From the IMG/VR virus record IMGVR_UViG_3300017917_001910, positions 51,253-115,252 of that record: a stretch of DNA of 64,000 bases; one strand, given 5' to 3'. This DNA is from a virus. The position numbers and the translations under genes are program-made. Below, piece after piece: positions 16,368 through 24,464 of this stretch. Within the stretch, counting starts at the first letter, position 1; each line of letters starts with the position of its first letter. The notes under the pieces are model-generated. The model saw only the letters and a list, made by a program, of their open reading frames with translations, was not told the DNA's origin and searched no databases.

Positions 16368-16943
16368 TTAAGAGTTTATAGTTATTTCAGTAGAGGATAT
16401 TACTGTTTCTGCTCCTGATACAGAATCCATAAGTACAAAATCTCCATTTGTCGCTATAGTTATTGTTTTATTGCCTCTAACAATTTGAAATGTTCCGTCA
16501 TTTCCTATGTTAATATATACAGAGCCAGATATAGTTTGATTTCCAATAAATACATTACTTCCTGTAGTTGCAAATGAACCAGTATTACTCAATAATAAAT
16601 AATTAGGAGCAAAAGATGCTGTATTTGCAAATGATGCTGTTCCTTGTAAAGAGCCCGTAAATCCTAATGTTGATATTACAGAACCAGTTATAGTTTGATT
16701 TCCAATGAATACATTACTACCTGTAGTTGCAAATGAACCCGTATCAATTGAAGAACCTCCCCCGCCAGTACCTACCGGACCAACAGGACCTTGAGGACCA
16801 GGTGTATTTACTTGAATTACATTGGTATTTGTTTGAGGAATAGATACAGTAGTATTTTTATTATTATCCGTTACAGATATTTCTTGATTTATATCTTGAA
16901 TTGATACTGTATTGTTTTCTGTATTAATATTTACTGTAGACAT
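16368..16943 (-). CDS. Collagen-like fibre protein with TGSFATTGSN modules
   Basis: 191 residues. The N-terminus is Asn/Thr-rich. A short collagen-like stretch (GPQGPVGPVG) then leads through a glycine hinge to two near-identical copies of the module GSFATTGSNVFIGNQTI, separated by ASFAPNYLLLSNTGS. The C-terminal 50 residues form a small beta end domain. The same module occurs in the 628-residue fibre. Collagen triplets and end domain suggest a trimer. The start overlaps the stop of the 131-residue gene by one base. Confidence 0.68.
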   Translation of the reverse strand: MSTVNINTENNTVSIQDINQEISVTDNNKNTTVSIPQTNTNVIQVNTPGPQGPVGPVGTGGGGSSIDTGSFATTGSNVFIGNQTITGSVISTLGFTGSLQGTASFANTASFAPNYLLLSNTGSFATTGSNVFIGNQTISGSVYINIGNDGTFQIVRGNKTITIATNGDFVLMDSVSGAETVISSTEITINS

Positions 16944-17338
16944 TATACTGTTACTTGTTTACTTAAGTTAACTTGACCCTCTAATAATCTTACCGTGTAC
17001 GGGCAATTACTTCCCGAATAAATTTCTAAATCATATCTTGCTGTTACAAATGTAAGGGCAGAAGAAGTACATGATGCAATATAAATTCCAATAGAACCGC
17101 TTGTAGGTGGTTTAGTGCTTCTGCTGCCACTAAAATTTAAGCCAGTCCCGTCAGAATTTAACGAGCTAGATAGAGTTAAGTATGTAGTAGGAGTATTATC
17201 AGCAAAGTTAGATCTAATCATCATTCTCCCAGAATATCCCGTTAAATCTACGGGTTTATTATTAGAGTCTTTATATTGAATTTCAAAATCTACTGTTGCT
17301 CCTTGTTCTATTGTAAAGTTATATTTACCGGCTGCCAT
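16943..17338 (-). CDS. Ig-like baseplate/fibre adaptor protein
   Basis: 131 residues. The pattern FTIEQGATVDFEIQYKDSNN, PVDLTGYSGRMMIRS, then ARYDLEIYSGS and RLLEGQVNLS is the widespread BppU-N-like/Ig fold found at the base of phage receptor-binding proteins. It begins the fibre operon and overlaps the next gene by one base. A promoter-like motif lies 12 bases upstream. Probable role: attaches the collagen-like fibre to the baseplate. Confidence 0.65.
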   Translation of the reverse strand: MAAGKYNFTIEQGATVDFEIQYKDSNNKPVDLTGYSGRMMIRSNFADNTPTTYLTLSSSLNSDGTGLNFSGSRSTKPPTSGSIGIYIASCTSSALTFVTARYDLEIYSGSNCPYTVRLLEGQVNLSKQVTV

Positions 17339-17350
17339 AATTATAGTTTC

Positions 17351-17364
17351 TTTAATATAATTAT
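17351..17364 (-). promoter_or_regulatory. Candidate late promoter (variant ATAATTATATTAAA) for the fibre operon
   Basis: A one-base variant of the 14-base motif on the minus strand. It lies 12 bases before the 131-residue gene and immediately after a terminator, consistent with the start of a new transcript. Confidence 0.5.
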
Positions 17365-17373
17365 GTATATACA

Positions 17374-17407
17374 GTAAAATAGTCCCAATATCACTACTGA
17401 GACTATT
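17374..17407 (-). terminator. Intrinsic terminator after the PhoH operon
   Basis: Minus strand AATAGTC and GACTATT form a 7-bp stem with a 16-base interior that can pair partly, ending TTTTACTG. The T run is short, so efficiency is uncertain. Confidence 0.6.
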
Positions 17408-17409
17408 CT

Positions 17410-17553
17410 TTATTTTTTAATTAATTCTATTGAAGCTGTCGTTTGCGGTATAAATGCTCGTGCATATGGATTAGAATAGACTCTGCCCAACTCAAATCCT
17501 TGACTTTTCATTTCATCTAAAGCTTTTTGAAGCTTTTCATCTGTTATAAACAT
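17410..17553 (-). CDS. 47-residue hypothetical protein
   Basis: An ATG at 17553 opens 47 codons to TAA at 17410: an amphipathic helix (ITDEKLQKALDEMKSQG), then FELGRVYSNPYARAF and ASIELIKK. It overlaps the end of the 56-residue gene by ten bases and is followed directly by a terminator. Position and codon use support a real gene. Function unknown. Confidence 0.6.
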   Translation of the reverse strand: MFITDEKLQKALDEMKSQGFELGRVYSNPYARAFIPQTTASIELIKK

Positions 17554-17714
17554 TCTACTTCTTTTATATAGTTAATGATATATTCTTTATTTTCTCCGGC
17601 AAGATTTTGAAAATACTCATTAATATATTCTAATCCAGGCCTTTGAATCTTTAACATAATTAATCTTCCGTCTATTGTTAGACTAATCTCATACTTTTTA
17701 ATTACCGTACTCAT
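17544..17714 (-). CDS. 56-residue hypothetical protein overlapping phoH
   Basis: An ATG at 17714 (inside the last codons of phoH) opens 56 codons to TAA at 17544. The product starts MSTVIKKYEISLTIDGRL, continues MLKIQRPGLEYINEYFQ and ends in a charged helix (EYIINYIKEVECL). Overlaps of 17 bases upstream and 10 bases downstream give a tight three-gene cluster (phoH, this gene, the 47-residue gene) suggesting translational coupling. No family recognised. Confidence 0.6.
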   Translation of the reverse strand: MSTVIKKYEISLTIDGRLIMLKIQRPGLEYINEYFQNLAGENKEYIINYIKEVECL

Positions 17715-18366
17715 AATCTAATATCTTACCAACTAAATCACTACGATGATTTTCTTTTAACTTTATCCACTTAATTTCTTCTATTTTTTTAGATAATTCA
17801 ATTGCATAAGTAAGCCCGTTTACTTGACCGTCTGGAGTTCTAATATCGCTTTGCTCATTATCGCCATTTATAACAATTTTACCTGTTTTTCCTAATCTAG
17901 TTAAAAGAGCTAACATTTCTCCTTTAGTTAAGTTTTGAGCTTCTTCAACTATAAGAATATCATCCATTGTTTTGCCTCTTACAAATTGCACAGGCATTGC
18001 TTTTATTTTTTCCTGCTCAATTAATTTTGCTACCTCTGTTTTATCAACGCAACATTTATTTAAGTTTTCTATTAAAGCTTCTAAATACGGGTCAAATTTA
18101 TCTTTTAAATCTCCAGGTAAATATCCAAAAGTTCTTCCAACTTCCACGGCTGCTCTAGTGTTATAAATACATTCGATTTGTTTTTTCTTTAAGAAGTCTA
18201 AAGCAGCTTGAGCACATACTAAACTTTTACCACTACCAGCTCTTCCGGTAACAACTACTATTTGATTTTCTACAATTAATCTTTTAGCTTCTTTTTGCTC
18301 TTCGTTTAATTGAACAGCACTAATTGCTTTAATTTCCGTTTTACGTTGACGATTTGGATCTTTCAT
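17698..18366 (-). CDS. phoH: PhoH-like ATPase
   Basis: I use the ATG at 18366 (MKDPNRQRKTEIKAI), giving 222 residues. An ATG ten codons earlier would place hydrophobic residues before the fold. Walker A is GRAGSGKS near residue 45. The PhoH-specific block is AAVEVGRTFGYLPGDLKDKF near 75, Walker B is DDILIVEEAQNLT and the sensor region is IVINGDNEQSDIR. PhoH proteins are RNA/nucleotide-linked ATPases found in many phages of marine and freshwater bacteria, with an uncertain role. It heads a cluster with two tiny genes. Confidence 0.88.
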   Translation of the reverse strand: MKDPNRQRKTEIKAISAVQLNEEQKEAKRLIVENQIVVVTGRAGSGKSLVCAQAALDFLKKKQIECIYNTRAAVEVGRTFGYLPGDLKDKFDPYLEALIENLNKCCVDKTEVAKLIEQEKIKAMPVQFVRGKTMDDILIVEEAQNLTKGEMLALLTRLGKTGKIVINGDNEQSDIRTPDGQVNGLTYAIELSKKIEEIKWIKLKENHRSDLVGKILDYEYGN

Positions 18367-18396
18367 ATTTATAACTAAATTTAATATAAATATCAT

Positions 18397-18510
18397 TCGT
18401 TGTTAAAAAGTATAAGCACACTTATACACTAATATTTTTCGTACTCTATATAAGAATATTACTTTTAAATAAAAGTTCGTATACGATAAGATTTTGGGGC
18501 GTATGAACAT
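18397..18510. other. phoH upstream region with inverted repeats
   Basis: This gap between the gp23 terminator and phoH contains a perfect GTATAAG-CACA-CTTATAC hairpin (18410-18427) and an ACTTTTA/TAAAAGT inverted repeat about 40 bases further upstream. I see no copy of the late-promoter-like motif, so phoH may use a different class of promoter. The palindromes could be operators or mRNA hairpins. Confidence 0.4.
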
Positions 18511-18538
18511 AAAAAAAGACGGAATTTCTTCCGTCTTC
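18511..18538 (-). terminator. Intrinsic terminator of the capsid gene
   Basis: Minus strand AGACGGAA and TTCCGTCT form a perfect 8-bp stem with a four-base loop, followed by TTTTTTT, 22 bases after the gp23 stop. Confidence 0.92.
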
Positions 18539-18560
18539 TTCTATTTTATTTTATTTAGAA

Positions 18561-20321
18561 TTAGATTCTATTTAAATCCATTATTCTAATTACTCCGTAA
18601 AATTCTGGGCGGACGATCTTCTTAGCGTAACGTGTCATTACACCTTTTCTTGGAGTGAAGTTATTCGGATCGTAAACTAAAGGAGTCATAATCAATGGAA
18701 CATATGGACTATAAACCGCACCTGTTTCTAAGAATTGATTTCCTCTGTAACCCATTAAAATGGTACTTTCTAACATATAAGGGTTTTTGTAAACTTGGAA
18801 ACGATTATTCATCATACCTGTTTTTTGAACACCCATTGCAAATTGCATTTTATCACCATTAGTATCTGCTGCATATCCTGGAATAGATTCTAAGATAGTA
18901 GCAACGTCTGGAGAACAAACTAAGAAGTTCGCACCACCACGCATTGTTTTTTGATGAATTTTGTTAGATACTTTTTGGATTTTAGTTCCTAAAGTTTGGA
19001 ACCAAGTTTGTTGATTGTAGAATGCTCCTGTTGCCGCATCAACGATACCAGCATTTGCACTAGTAGGTAATACTGAAGTAGTAGTTAAGTTAGTATCTAC
19101 TGTACGACCAATTACTGCTGACCATCCCTCAACTGTCACTGCGTTTTGAATTAACATATCTAAAATCTCTAAATCAATTTCTTGAGAGATATACTCAGAT
19201 AACATTGAAGTTAATTCTGCTTCAGCATCAATTGCGTGGTATGCATTTAAATCTTGAGCAAATTCTGGAGTCCAAATAGCTTTTAATTTACGAGTCTTAG
19301 CAACGATTGGCTCAGAACGTAATTCAACGTTTATTTCTGGAATGTTAACGTTAGTATCGATTGATGTAGCATTTGTAGAACTATATCCACCACCATTACC
19401 ATATCCACCAGCTTCAAAATCACCACGACCTGCTGCTGTAGGTTGTAATTCATAGAATATTGTCATACCACCTGTTGCACCTTGATTAAATACTGTTGCA
19501 GCTGACGCAGAAACAACAAATGTAATTTGTGAATTATCTGAATTTACTCTAGTAAACTGCGGGAATGCAGTTATAGTACCAGTTGATGAAGAAATATTAA
19601 ATGCTCTTACGCCTTCTGTGTCAAAGTTAGGAATTGAACTAGATGCAATTATAATAGTTCTCATACAAGTATTTGTAGATGCTGCTAATGAAGCAGAATA
19701 AGTATTAAAGAATCTTGTATCATAATTGTAATCAGATGCTACAATCGAACCGGTTGTATATACACCAGTTGCAGGTGCTGAACCTGACACTAAAGCCGCA
19801 CTAGCTGTAGTAGCAATTGAATAACCAAATCTACCAGCACCATAAAGACCACCTGACGGATCACCAGTTGTACTAGTTACACCAAATACTGAATTAGTTT
19901 GGTAACCTGGCTGACTAGGTAATGCACCAGCAGTATTAGTCGTGCTAAAACCTGCTTGGTTTGTAGTACCATATTTAAAATCTAAATAAAATACTAGACC
20001 TGAAGGTAAAGACATTGGTTGAACTGAAACGAAATCTTTTGCAGCAATTTCACTGAAAATACGTCTTACTAACGGAAGCGCAACACCTGACCATTCTTCT
20101 GATCCTGCTGCTGTACCTGTTCTGCTAGATTCTGTGATTAATTGCTTAGCTTGGTTTTCTAATAAAATTGAGATGCTAGCTCTGTCATATTCGCTATCAA
20201 CTCCTTCTAACAAACCGGTCTTAGACCATTTGTTAACTAAACCTTTAGATTCTTCTAAAAGTTGAAAAGATCTATCTTGTGTAGATGAAACGATCTTTTG
20301 AATTGCATTTAAATTACTCAT
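18561..20321 (-). CDS. gp23: Major capsid protein gp23
   Basis: 586 residues. The N-terminal 65 residues are a helical propeptide. LITE-S at 61-65 fits the gp21 cleavage rule almost exactly where T4 gp23 is cut (E65). GSEEWSGVALPLVRRIFSEI follows, the typical start of the mature capsid. A Ser/Gly/Thr-rich insertion (about 110-300) corresponds to the surface insertion domain. The conserved C-terminal half includes TRKLKAIWTPEFAQDL, ANFLVCSPDVATILE, GYRGNQFLETGAVYSPYVPL and FTPRKGVMTRYAKK. It assembles around the gp22 core. A strong terminator lies downstream. Confidence 0.95.
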   Translation of the reverse strand: MSNLNAIQKIVSSTQDRSFQLLEESKGLVNKWSKTGLLEGVDSEYDRASISILLENQAKQLITESSRTGTAAGSEEWSGVALPLVRRIFSEIAAKDFVSVQPMSLPSGLVFYLDFKYGTTNQAGFSTTNTAGALPSQPGYQTNSVFGVTSTTGDPSGGLYGAGRFGYSIATTASAALVSGSAPATGVYTTGSIVASDYNYDTRFFNTYSASLAASTNTCMRTIIIASSSIPNFDTEGVRAFNISSSTGTITAFPQFTRVNSDNSQITFVVSASAATVFNQGATGGMTIFYELQPTAAGRGDFEAGGYGNGGGYSSTNATSIDTNVNIPEINVELRSEPIVAKTRKLKAIWTPEFAQDLNAYHAIDAEAELTSMLSEYISQEIDLEILDMLIQNAVTVEGWSAVIGRTVDTNLTTTSVLPTSANAGIVDAATGAFYNQQTWFQTLGTKIQKVSNKIHQKTMRGGANFLVCSPDVATILESIPGYAADTNGDKMQFAMGVQKTGMMNNRFQVYKNPYMLESTILMGYRGNQFLETGAVYSPYVPLIMTPLVYDPNNFTPRKGVMTRYAKKIVRPEFYGVIRIMDLNRI

Positions 20322-20364
20322 AGTAATGTTTATGTTTTTTTGTTTTTAATTGTTAATTATTTAA

Positions 20365-21306
20365 TTATTTTAAACCTGCTAATTTCTTAAATCTGTTCGC
20401 AATTTGTTCGCCTTCAGATAAAATAGTTTGTTTAGGTTTTGTTGATGCAACTGGTTTAGATGCAACTGATTCTTTTACTAATGTTTTTCTGCTTGAGAAA
20501 GATTCAGATAAAGTAGCATATACTAATTTAACTTCTCTAATTGTTCTAGCACGATCGAAAGTATCAATTACTTTAACTTTTTGCGATTCATTTAAAGTAT
20601 GAGCTTTAAATAATTTGTTTGTGAATAAAAGTTTTGCATTAAGCATATTAACTTCATTTAAACTATCTTTCATAGTTTTAATTGCGCTATAAGCTTCTTC
20701 TAACTCTTTTTTCATTTTAGCATTTTCTTTAGCTAATAAAGTATCTTTTGCATCAACTTTACCATCGCCATCGTAATCCATATCGTTATGCTCCATACCA
20801 TATTCATCCATTTCTTCTTCATCGCCCATTAATTCTTCTAATAAAGCATCAATGTCTACTTCTTCTTCAATAGCATCTGGATCTTCGCCTGGGTTTAAAT
20901 CAAACTCGTCCATCTTGTCCATTTCATCTTCTTCGTCTAACTGACGTAAGATTTCTGATAAATCATACTCATCTAATTCTTCTTCTGCTGGCATTTCTTC
21001 TGCTGGCATTTCTTCTGCTTCTACGCCTCTTGACATAATGTCGAATTCATCGAATTGTCCATCACCATCAGTGTCAATTGATAAATCTCCTACGTCCATT
21101 CCGTCATCTTCCATTCCTGGAGTTTCCATTGGCATTTCATCTTCCATTCCTTCTTCATCTTCCATTCCTTCTTCTGCTAAACGAGAAGAAATCATAGATT
21201 GAATTCTTGGGGTGAATGCTTCTTCCAAAGCTAACTTAGCATTAGCAATGGCTGTTTCTTTAACTGCTTTTGCATCAGCAATAGCTTCTTTTAATAAGTC
21301 TTGCAT
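20365..21306 (-). CDS. gp22: Prohead core scaffold gp22 with dockerin-like calcium loops
   Basis: 313 residues, extremely acidic in the middle. Residues 1-35 form an amphipathic helix with gp21-type sites (DLLKE-A and LALEE-A). Residues 78-89 (DTDGDGQFDEFD) and 177-188 (DYDGDGKVDAKD) are EF-hand/dockerin-type calcium loops. A long charged coiled coil follows (about 195-290), and the C-terminus is NRFKKLAGLK. Place before gp23, composition and C-terminal helix fit the T4 scaffold core, which is degraded after shell assembly. The calcium loops and the terminal peptide recur in the neighbouring 181-residue protein. Confidence 0.8.
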   Translation of the reverse strand: MQDLLKEAIADAKAVKETAIANAKLALEEAFTPRIQSMISSRLAEEGMEDEEGMEDEMPMETPGMEDDGMDVGDLSIDTDGDGQFDEFDIMSRGVEAEEMPAEEMPAEEELDEYDLSEILRQLDEEDEMDKMDEFDLNPGEDPDAIEEEVDIDALLEELMGDEEEMDEYGMEHNDMDYDGDGKVDAKDTLLAKENAKMKKELEEAYSAIKTMKDSLNEVNMLNAKLLFTNKLFKAHTLNESQKVKVIDTFDRARTIREVKLVYATLSESFSSRKTLVKESVASKPVASTKPKQTILSEGEQIANRFKKLAGLK

Positions 21307-21349
21307 TTTTATCTTTATGTGATTTTTTTATCCGCACGAAATAAATCGG

Positions 21350-21414
21350 TATAGTTATTAGTGAACTATAAAAGCGGTTTAGATATTTTTGTAATCGTAT
21401 ATTAGAAATACGAT
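21350..21414 (-). promoter_or_regulatory. Two 7-7-7 hairpins in the gp22-gp23 mRNA leader
   Basis: Two 21-base inverted repeats occur 23 bases apart: TATAGTT-ATTAGTG-AACTATA (21350-21370) and ATCGTAT-ATTAGAA-ATACGAT (21394-21414). Both have perfect 7-bp arms and 7-base loops sharing CTAAT on the minus strand. They lie between the candidate promoter at 21422 and the gp22 start, so they would be in the untranslated leader. Confidence 0.6.
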
Positions 21415-21421
21415 ATTGGAA

Positions 21422-21435
21422 TTTATTATATATAT
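21422..21435 (-). promoter_or_regulatory. Candidate late promoter for gp22-gp23 (variant)
   Basis: Minus strand ATATATATAATAAA, two bases from the perfect motif. It lies after a terminator and 115 bases before the gp22 ATG, giving the longest leader in the window. Confidence 0.45.
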
Positions 21436-21487
21436 TACCGATGTTACAAAAACATTATACTTTTTGATACTTTTTTGTATATTCAGT

Positions 21488-21516
21488 AAAAAAGCCCCAA
21501 TTTCTTAGAGCTTTTT
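21488..21516 (-). terminator. Intrinsic terminator before the gp22 transcript
   Basis: Minus strand AAAAGCTC and GGGCTTTT (one G-T pair) around a 10-base loop, then a T run ending TTTTTTACTG. It closes the gp20-gp21-core operon and isolates the gp22-gp23 transcript. Confidence 0.85.
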
Positions 21517-21525
21517 AAGATTTAA

Positions 21526-22071
21526 TTATTTAATACCTGCTAATCTTTTAAATTTATTAATTTCTCTTTCATTTATTTCATGAGCAATAACACTTCTTCT
21601 ATTCTTTAAATATGAATCTTGTTTGTCTACTTTACCATCATTATTAATATCACTATCTTCATGACCTACTGCATCTAATTCATTTTCGTTTATCTTGTAA
21701 TATTTATTTAATACACTTCCGATATCTTCATAAACGCTTTCTAATCTTTGTTGTAAAGTATTAATTTCACCAGCTGTCTTTTCAAATAATTGCATAGAAC
21801 TTTCTAATGTTTTCATATGACGTCCTACTGTAATACTATCAAAGCTTCCTTCTGTTTCTTGTAAAGTCATATCTTTAGCTTTTTGAATTACATCTTTCAT
21901 TTCATTAGTAATGTTACGTAATTCGTCTGCTCTGTATATATGATTGCCATATTCATTAAACTTGCCAATCATCTCCATGATTTCTTTTTTATCTTTAGGA
22001 GATAATTTTATTTTTTCTGATGCTTCATTTTGCATCCACTTTTCGCTTATAATTCTTTTTAAACTAGTCAT
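21526..22071 (-). CDS. Second prohead core protein with dockerin-like loop and FKxLAG tail
   Basis: I use the ATG at 22071 ([12 protein letters not shown]), just past the upstream stop, giving 181 residues. An ATG 12 codons earlier would overlap that gene. Most of the protein is helical and charged. Residues 141-152 ([12 protein letters not shown]) form a dockerin-type calcium loop preceded by GHEDS. The protein ends [10 protein letters not shown], almost the same as the end of gp22 (NRFKKLAGLK). IISE near residue 8 resembles a gp21-type site. I infer a minor core/scaffold protein that binds the same shell or portal site as gp22. Confidence 0.65.
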   Translation of the reverse strand: MTSLKRIISEKWMQNEASEKIKLSPKDKKEIMEMIGKFNEYGNHIYRADELRNITNEMKDVIQKAKDMTLQETEGSFDSITVGRHMKTLESSMQLFEKTAGEINTLQQRLESVYEDIGSVLNKYYKINENELDAVGHEDSDINNDGKVDKQDSYLKNRRSVIAHEINEREINKFKRLAGIK

Positions 22072-22075
22072 TGTA

Positions 22076-22537
22076 TTATTCTTTATTAAATGGTTTACCT
22101 TTTTCATCAGAATTAATTTTTTCTACACTTACTCCGATAAATTGTACTGGCTTTCCTATTTTGTCATTAACTACTAAAAAATTAGTCATTGAAGTATTCA
22201 TGATTCTAATAATATAATATTGGCCGGGCTTCCCGTTAAATTCTACTTTAAATCCAGGCTGCACTTTAAAGTTAAGATTTTCTGTTGGCGGAGGAGTAGG
22301 TTTTGGTTCTTCCGGTACATCATTAACAGCAGGTCTTTGCTGTGGTTTTGTAGGTACTGGCGGCTTTGGTTGTGTTCTAGCTGGTTGAGGTGCAGGTCTT
22401 GCAGGAGCTGCTCCGGGTACTCCAGGTTCTTGTTCTTGAAGTCTTTTACGATTCGGATGAGCGTGCGTAACAACTCCCCAAGTACCAAAGGCTTCATTTA
22501 AAAGACCTCTAAGTTTTATTTTATTATCTTTTGCCAT
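22076..22537 (-). CDS. Proline-rich head protein with N-terminal LLNE-A site
   Basis: 153 residues. The basic N-terminus [15 protein letters not shown] contains an LNE-A gp21-type site. A long proline/alanine linker (about 45-90) follows, then a small beta domain ([35 protein letters not shown]). It sits between the prohead protease and core genes. I infer an internal head or decoration protein. The KLxxLLxE start is shared with the 113-residue protein at 3.7-4.0 kb, suggesting a common capsid-targeting peptide. Confidence 0.55.
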   Translation of the reverse strand: MAKDNKIKLRGLLNEAFGTWGVVTHAHPNRKRLQEQEPGVPGAAPARPAPQPARTQPKPPVPTKPQQRPAVNDVPEEPKPTPPPTENLNFKVQPGFKVEFNGKPGQYYIIRIMNTSMTNFLVVNDKIGKPVQFIGVSVEKINSDEKGKPFNKE

Positions 22538-22544
22538 TTTCTTA

Positions 22545-23150
22545 TTATTTAAAGTCTGTTATTATATCTGTGATAATTTTTTCTACAGAATAATATTTGT
22601 TTGTTATGTTTATTTGACCAGAACCTTCATTAATAGGTCTTAAGTAAGCTCCTTGGGTTGATGGACTAGAAACAAAGTCAAAGCATAATAAATTAAAATC
22701 ATCTTGAACTTGTACATGTCCTTGCTCGTCAATTTGCTTAACTGAACCTAAACCTCTTGAACTAATACCTAATTTAATACCGGCTTGAAATAATGCTTTT
22801 AAAATATTTCCGCTAGGTGTAGGTAATACTTCAACAGTTCCTACTAAATCATCACCGTCCCAATGCATCTCTAAAATATTATGAGAAACATTATTTAAGT
22901 TAATAACTGAAGAATCTGGATGATCTAATTCTCCCAATGCTCTTCTTTCTTTAACTTCTTGTCCAAGATATCTAGAAGCTTCACGCTCTAATATAGGTCT
23001 AGGATAAGTTCTTCCGTTATGATTAAAAGCATCTGCTCGTTGTAAAGTACCTTTAACAATTAAACGACCGCCATTTTGTTCTAGCGATTCATTAATCATT
23101 TGAGGCGTTACTTCAAACGGAAGATAATCTATAAGTAAATTAGTATTCAT
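22545..23150 (-). CDS. gp21: Prohead core protease gp21
   Basis: 201 residues. Serine protease of the herpes/T4 prohead type: ALGELDHP supplies the catalytic His (H77) and LGISSRGLGS the nucleophile Ser (S130 or S131). NGRTYPRPILERE, VEVLPTPSGNILKALFQAG and CFDFVSSPST are standard family segments. It digests the core and trims capsid proteins at [L/I]-x-E sites before DNA packaging. MINE-S near the N-terminus and PINE-G near the C-terminus may be self-processing sites. Located between portal and gp22 as in T4. Confidence 0.93.
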   Translation of the reverse strand: MNTNLLIDYLPFEVTPQMINESLEQNGGRLIVKGTLQRADAFNHNGRTYPRPILEREASRYLGQEVKERRALGELDHPDSSVINLNNVSHNILEMHWDGDDLVGTVEVLPTPSGNILKALFQAGIKLGISSRGLGSVKQIDEQGHVQVQDDFNLLCFDFVSSPSTQGAYLRPINEGSGQINITNKYYSVEKIITDIITDFK

Positions 23151-23159
23151 TTTATATAA

Positions 23160-24446
23160 TTATCTTAAGATGTTCTTTTTAAATGCATCCCAAAGATTAA
23201 AACTTTCTTTTAAGTTAGTTTTCTTTTCTTTACCAGGGACTGACATAGATTTCATTCCTTTAGAAGCTTTAGGTTTCATTGTCATTTCTTTAACGCCTTT
23301 AGGTTTTCCAGAAGCTTTTTCTTTTTTATTTAAAGAATCATTAGCATTTTTCTTAGCAGCATCTTTTTTAGATACTGACATTTCATTTGCTTTATCTTTT
23401 AACTTATCAGATACTTTATTAAGCTTCTTATCTTTTACTTCGGTAGGTACATCTGATCTTTTGCCTTTTGTTTCTTTAACATTAGCAATTAGATTACTGT
23501 AAAACATTGGATCTTTCTTTAATTTCTTAACTGCTTTATCCATTGCTTTTTCGTAATCGTCAGTATCTACCATTTCTATTCTAATTCCTTTTCTTAATTC
23601 GTAAGGATTAACCATATCTACATCAGCAATATCTTTATTGCCGTAGTTAGTTTTATCAGCTTTCTTTTTATCTTTAGGATCGGTTTTAGCTTTTTTAGCT
23701 TCGTTAATAGATTTAACCATTTCAATAGTACTATCATCCCATTCATCTACATCTCCATGTGTTGTACTTCCTTCGCATGTATACTCATTACCATCTTCGT
23801 CTGACCCCATTAATATTATAGCATCAGTATAACCACCGCCATCAACATTTTTCTCTACAACTTCATAATCATCCCAAGTAATAGTTTTTCCATTATACTT
23901 TGATGTTACTGGCTTATTATTGTATGTGCTAAGCTCATTAACAGCATTACTTTCCATAGTTACTGTAACTGGTTCTTTTGTAGTAGGATAAGCTTCATTT
24001 AAATTAGTTTTAAGGTAATCTAAATTAATATCAATAGGTAAACTAATATTTCTATCTTTAGCTAATTGATTATGGGGTGCGATAGTAATTTCATCAGGTT
24101 TAACTCTGCTATCAGAAGCTCTCATACCTGCTTTAACTACTTTCCATTCTTCACCGTCTTTAAATTTAAGAATGTCGCCTACTTTATAATTTTCGATTGA
24201 CATATTAGCTTCATTCATTTCTAAATCTGCAAGATTATTTATCATTACAGCTACTTCATTTCGCTCTTCATCATCCATAATGCCCATTCCTTTCATCATT
24301 TCATCTCTTTCATTAGCATCTGAATTGCCAGAGTTATTATAAATCTCTTTAGCTATTTGTTCTAACTCTCTTCTTCTTTCTGGAGTTACTGCTTCGAAGA
24401 TTTGTAATGTATCACCTTTGATACGAATTTTATTTTTAAGTCTCAT
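23160..24446 (-). CDS. Large lysine-rich internal head precursor with multiple cleavage sites
   Basis: 428 residues. Four or more gp21-type sites are visible: IFE-A (about 17-19), LNE-A (147-150), INE-A (248-251) and LKE-S (413-416), with a weaker MNE-A near 78. These divide the protein into small globular parts: a KVGDILKFKDGEEWKVV domain, then an EDGNEYTCEGSTTHGDVDEW domain. A very lysine-rich C-terminal third ends SFNLWDAFKKNILR. I infer a packaged precursor cut into several internal peptides, similar in principle to T4 internal proteins. No enzyme motif is seen. Confidence 0.55.
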   Translation of the reverse strand: MRLKNKIRIKGDTLQIFEAVTPERRRELEQIAKEIYNNSGNSDANERDEMMKGMGIMDDEERNEVAVMINNLADLEMNEANMSIENYKVGDILKFKDGEEWKVVKAGMRASDSRVKPDEITIAPHNQLAKDRNISLPIDINLDYLKTNLNEAYPTTKEPVTVTMESNAVNELSTYNNKPVTSKYNGKTITWDDYEVVEKNVDGGGYTDAIILMGSDEDGNEYTCEGSTTHGDVDEWDDSTIEMVKSINEAKKAKTDPKDKKKADKTNYGNKDIADVDMVNPYELRKGIRIEMVDTDDYEKAMDKAVKKLKKDPMFYSNLIANVKETKGKRSDVPTEVKDKKLNKVSDKLKDKANEMSVSKKDAAKKNANDSLNKKEKASGKPKGVKEMTMKPKASKGMKSMSVPGKEKKTNLKESFNLWDAFKKNILR

Positions 24447-24464
24447 GTTATTTTTATTTTATTA

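Noticed and set aside
18397-18560. Longer PhoH start at 18396
   Set aside because: Adds MIFILNLVIN before the fold. The ATG at 18366 gives the usual start, and the extra codons overlap an AT-rich leader.
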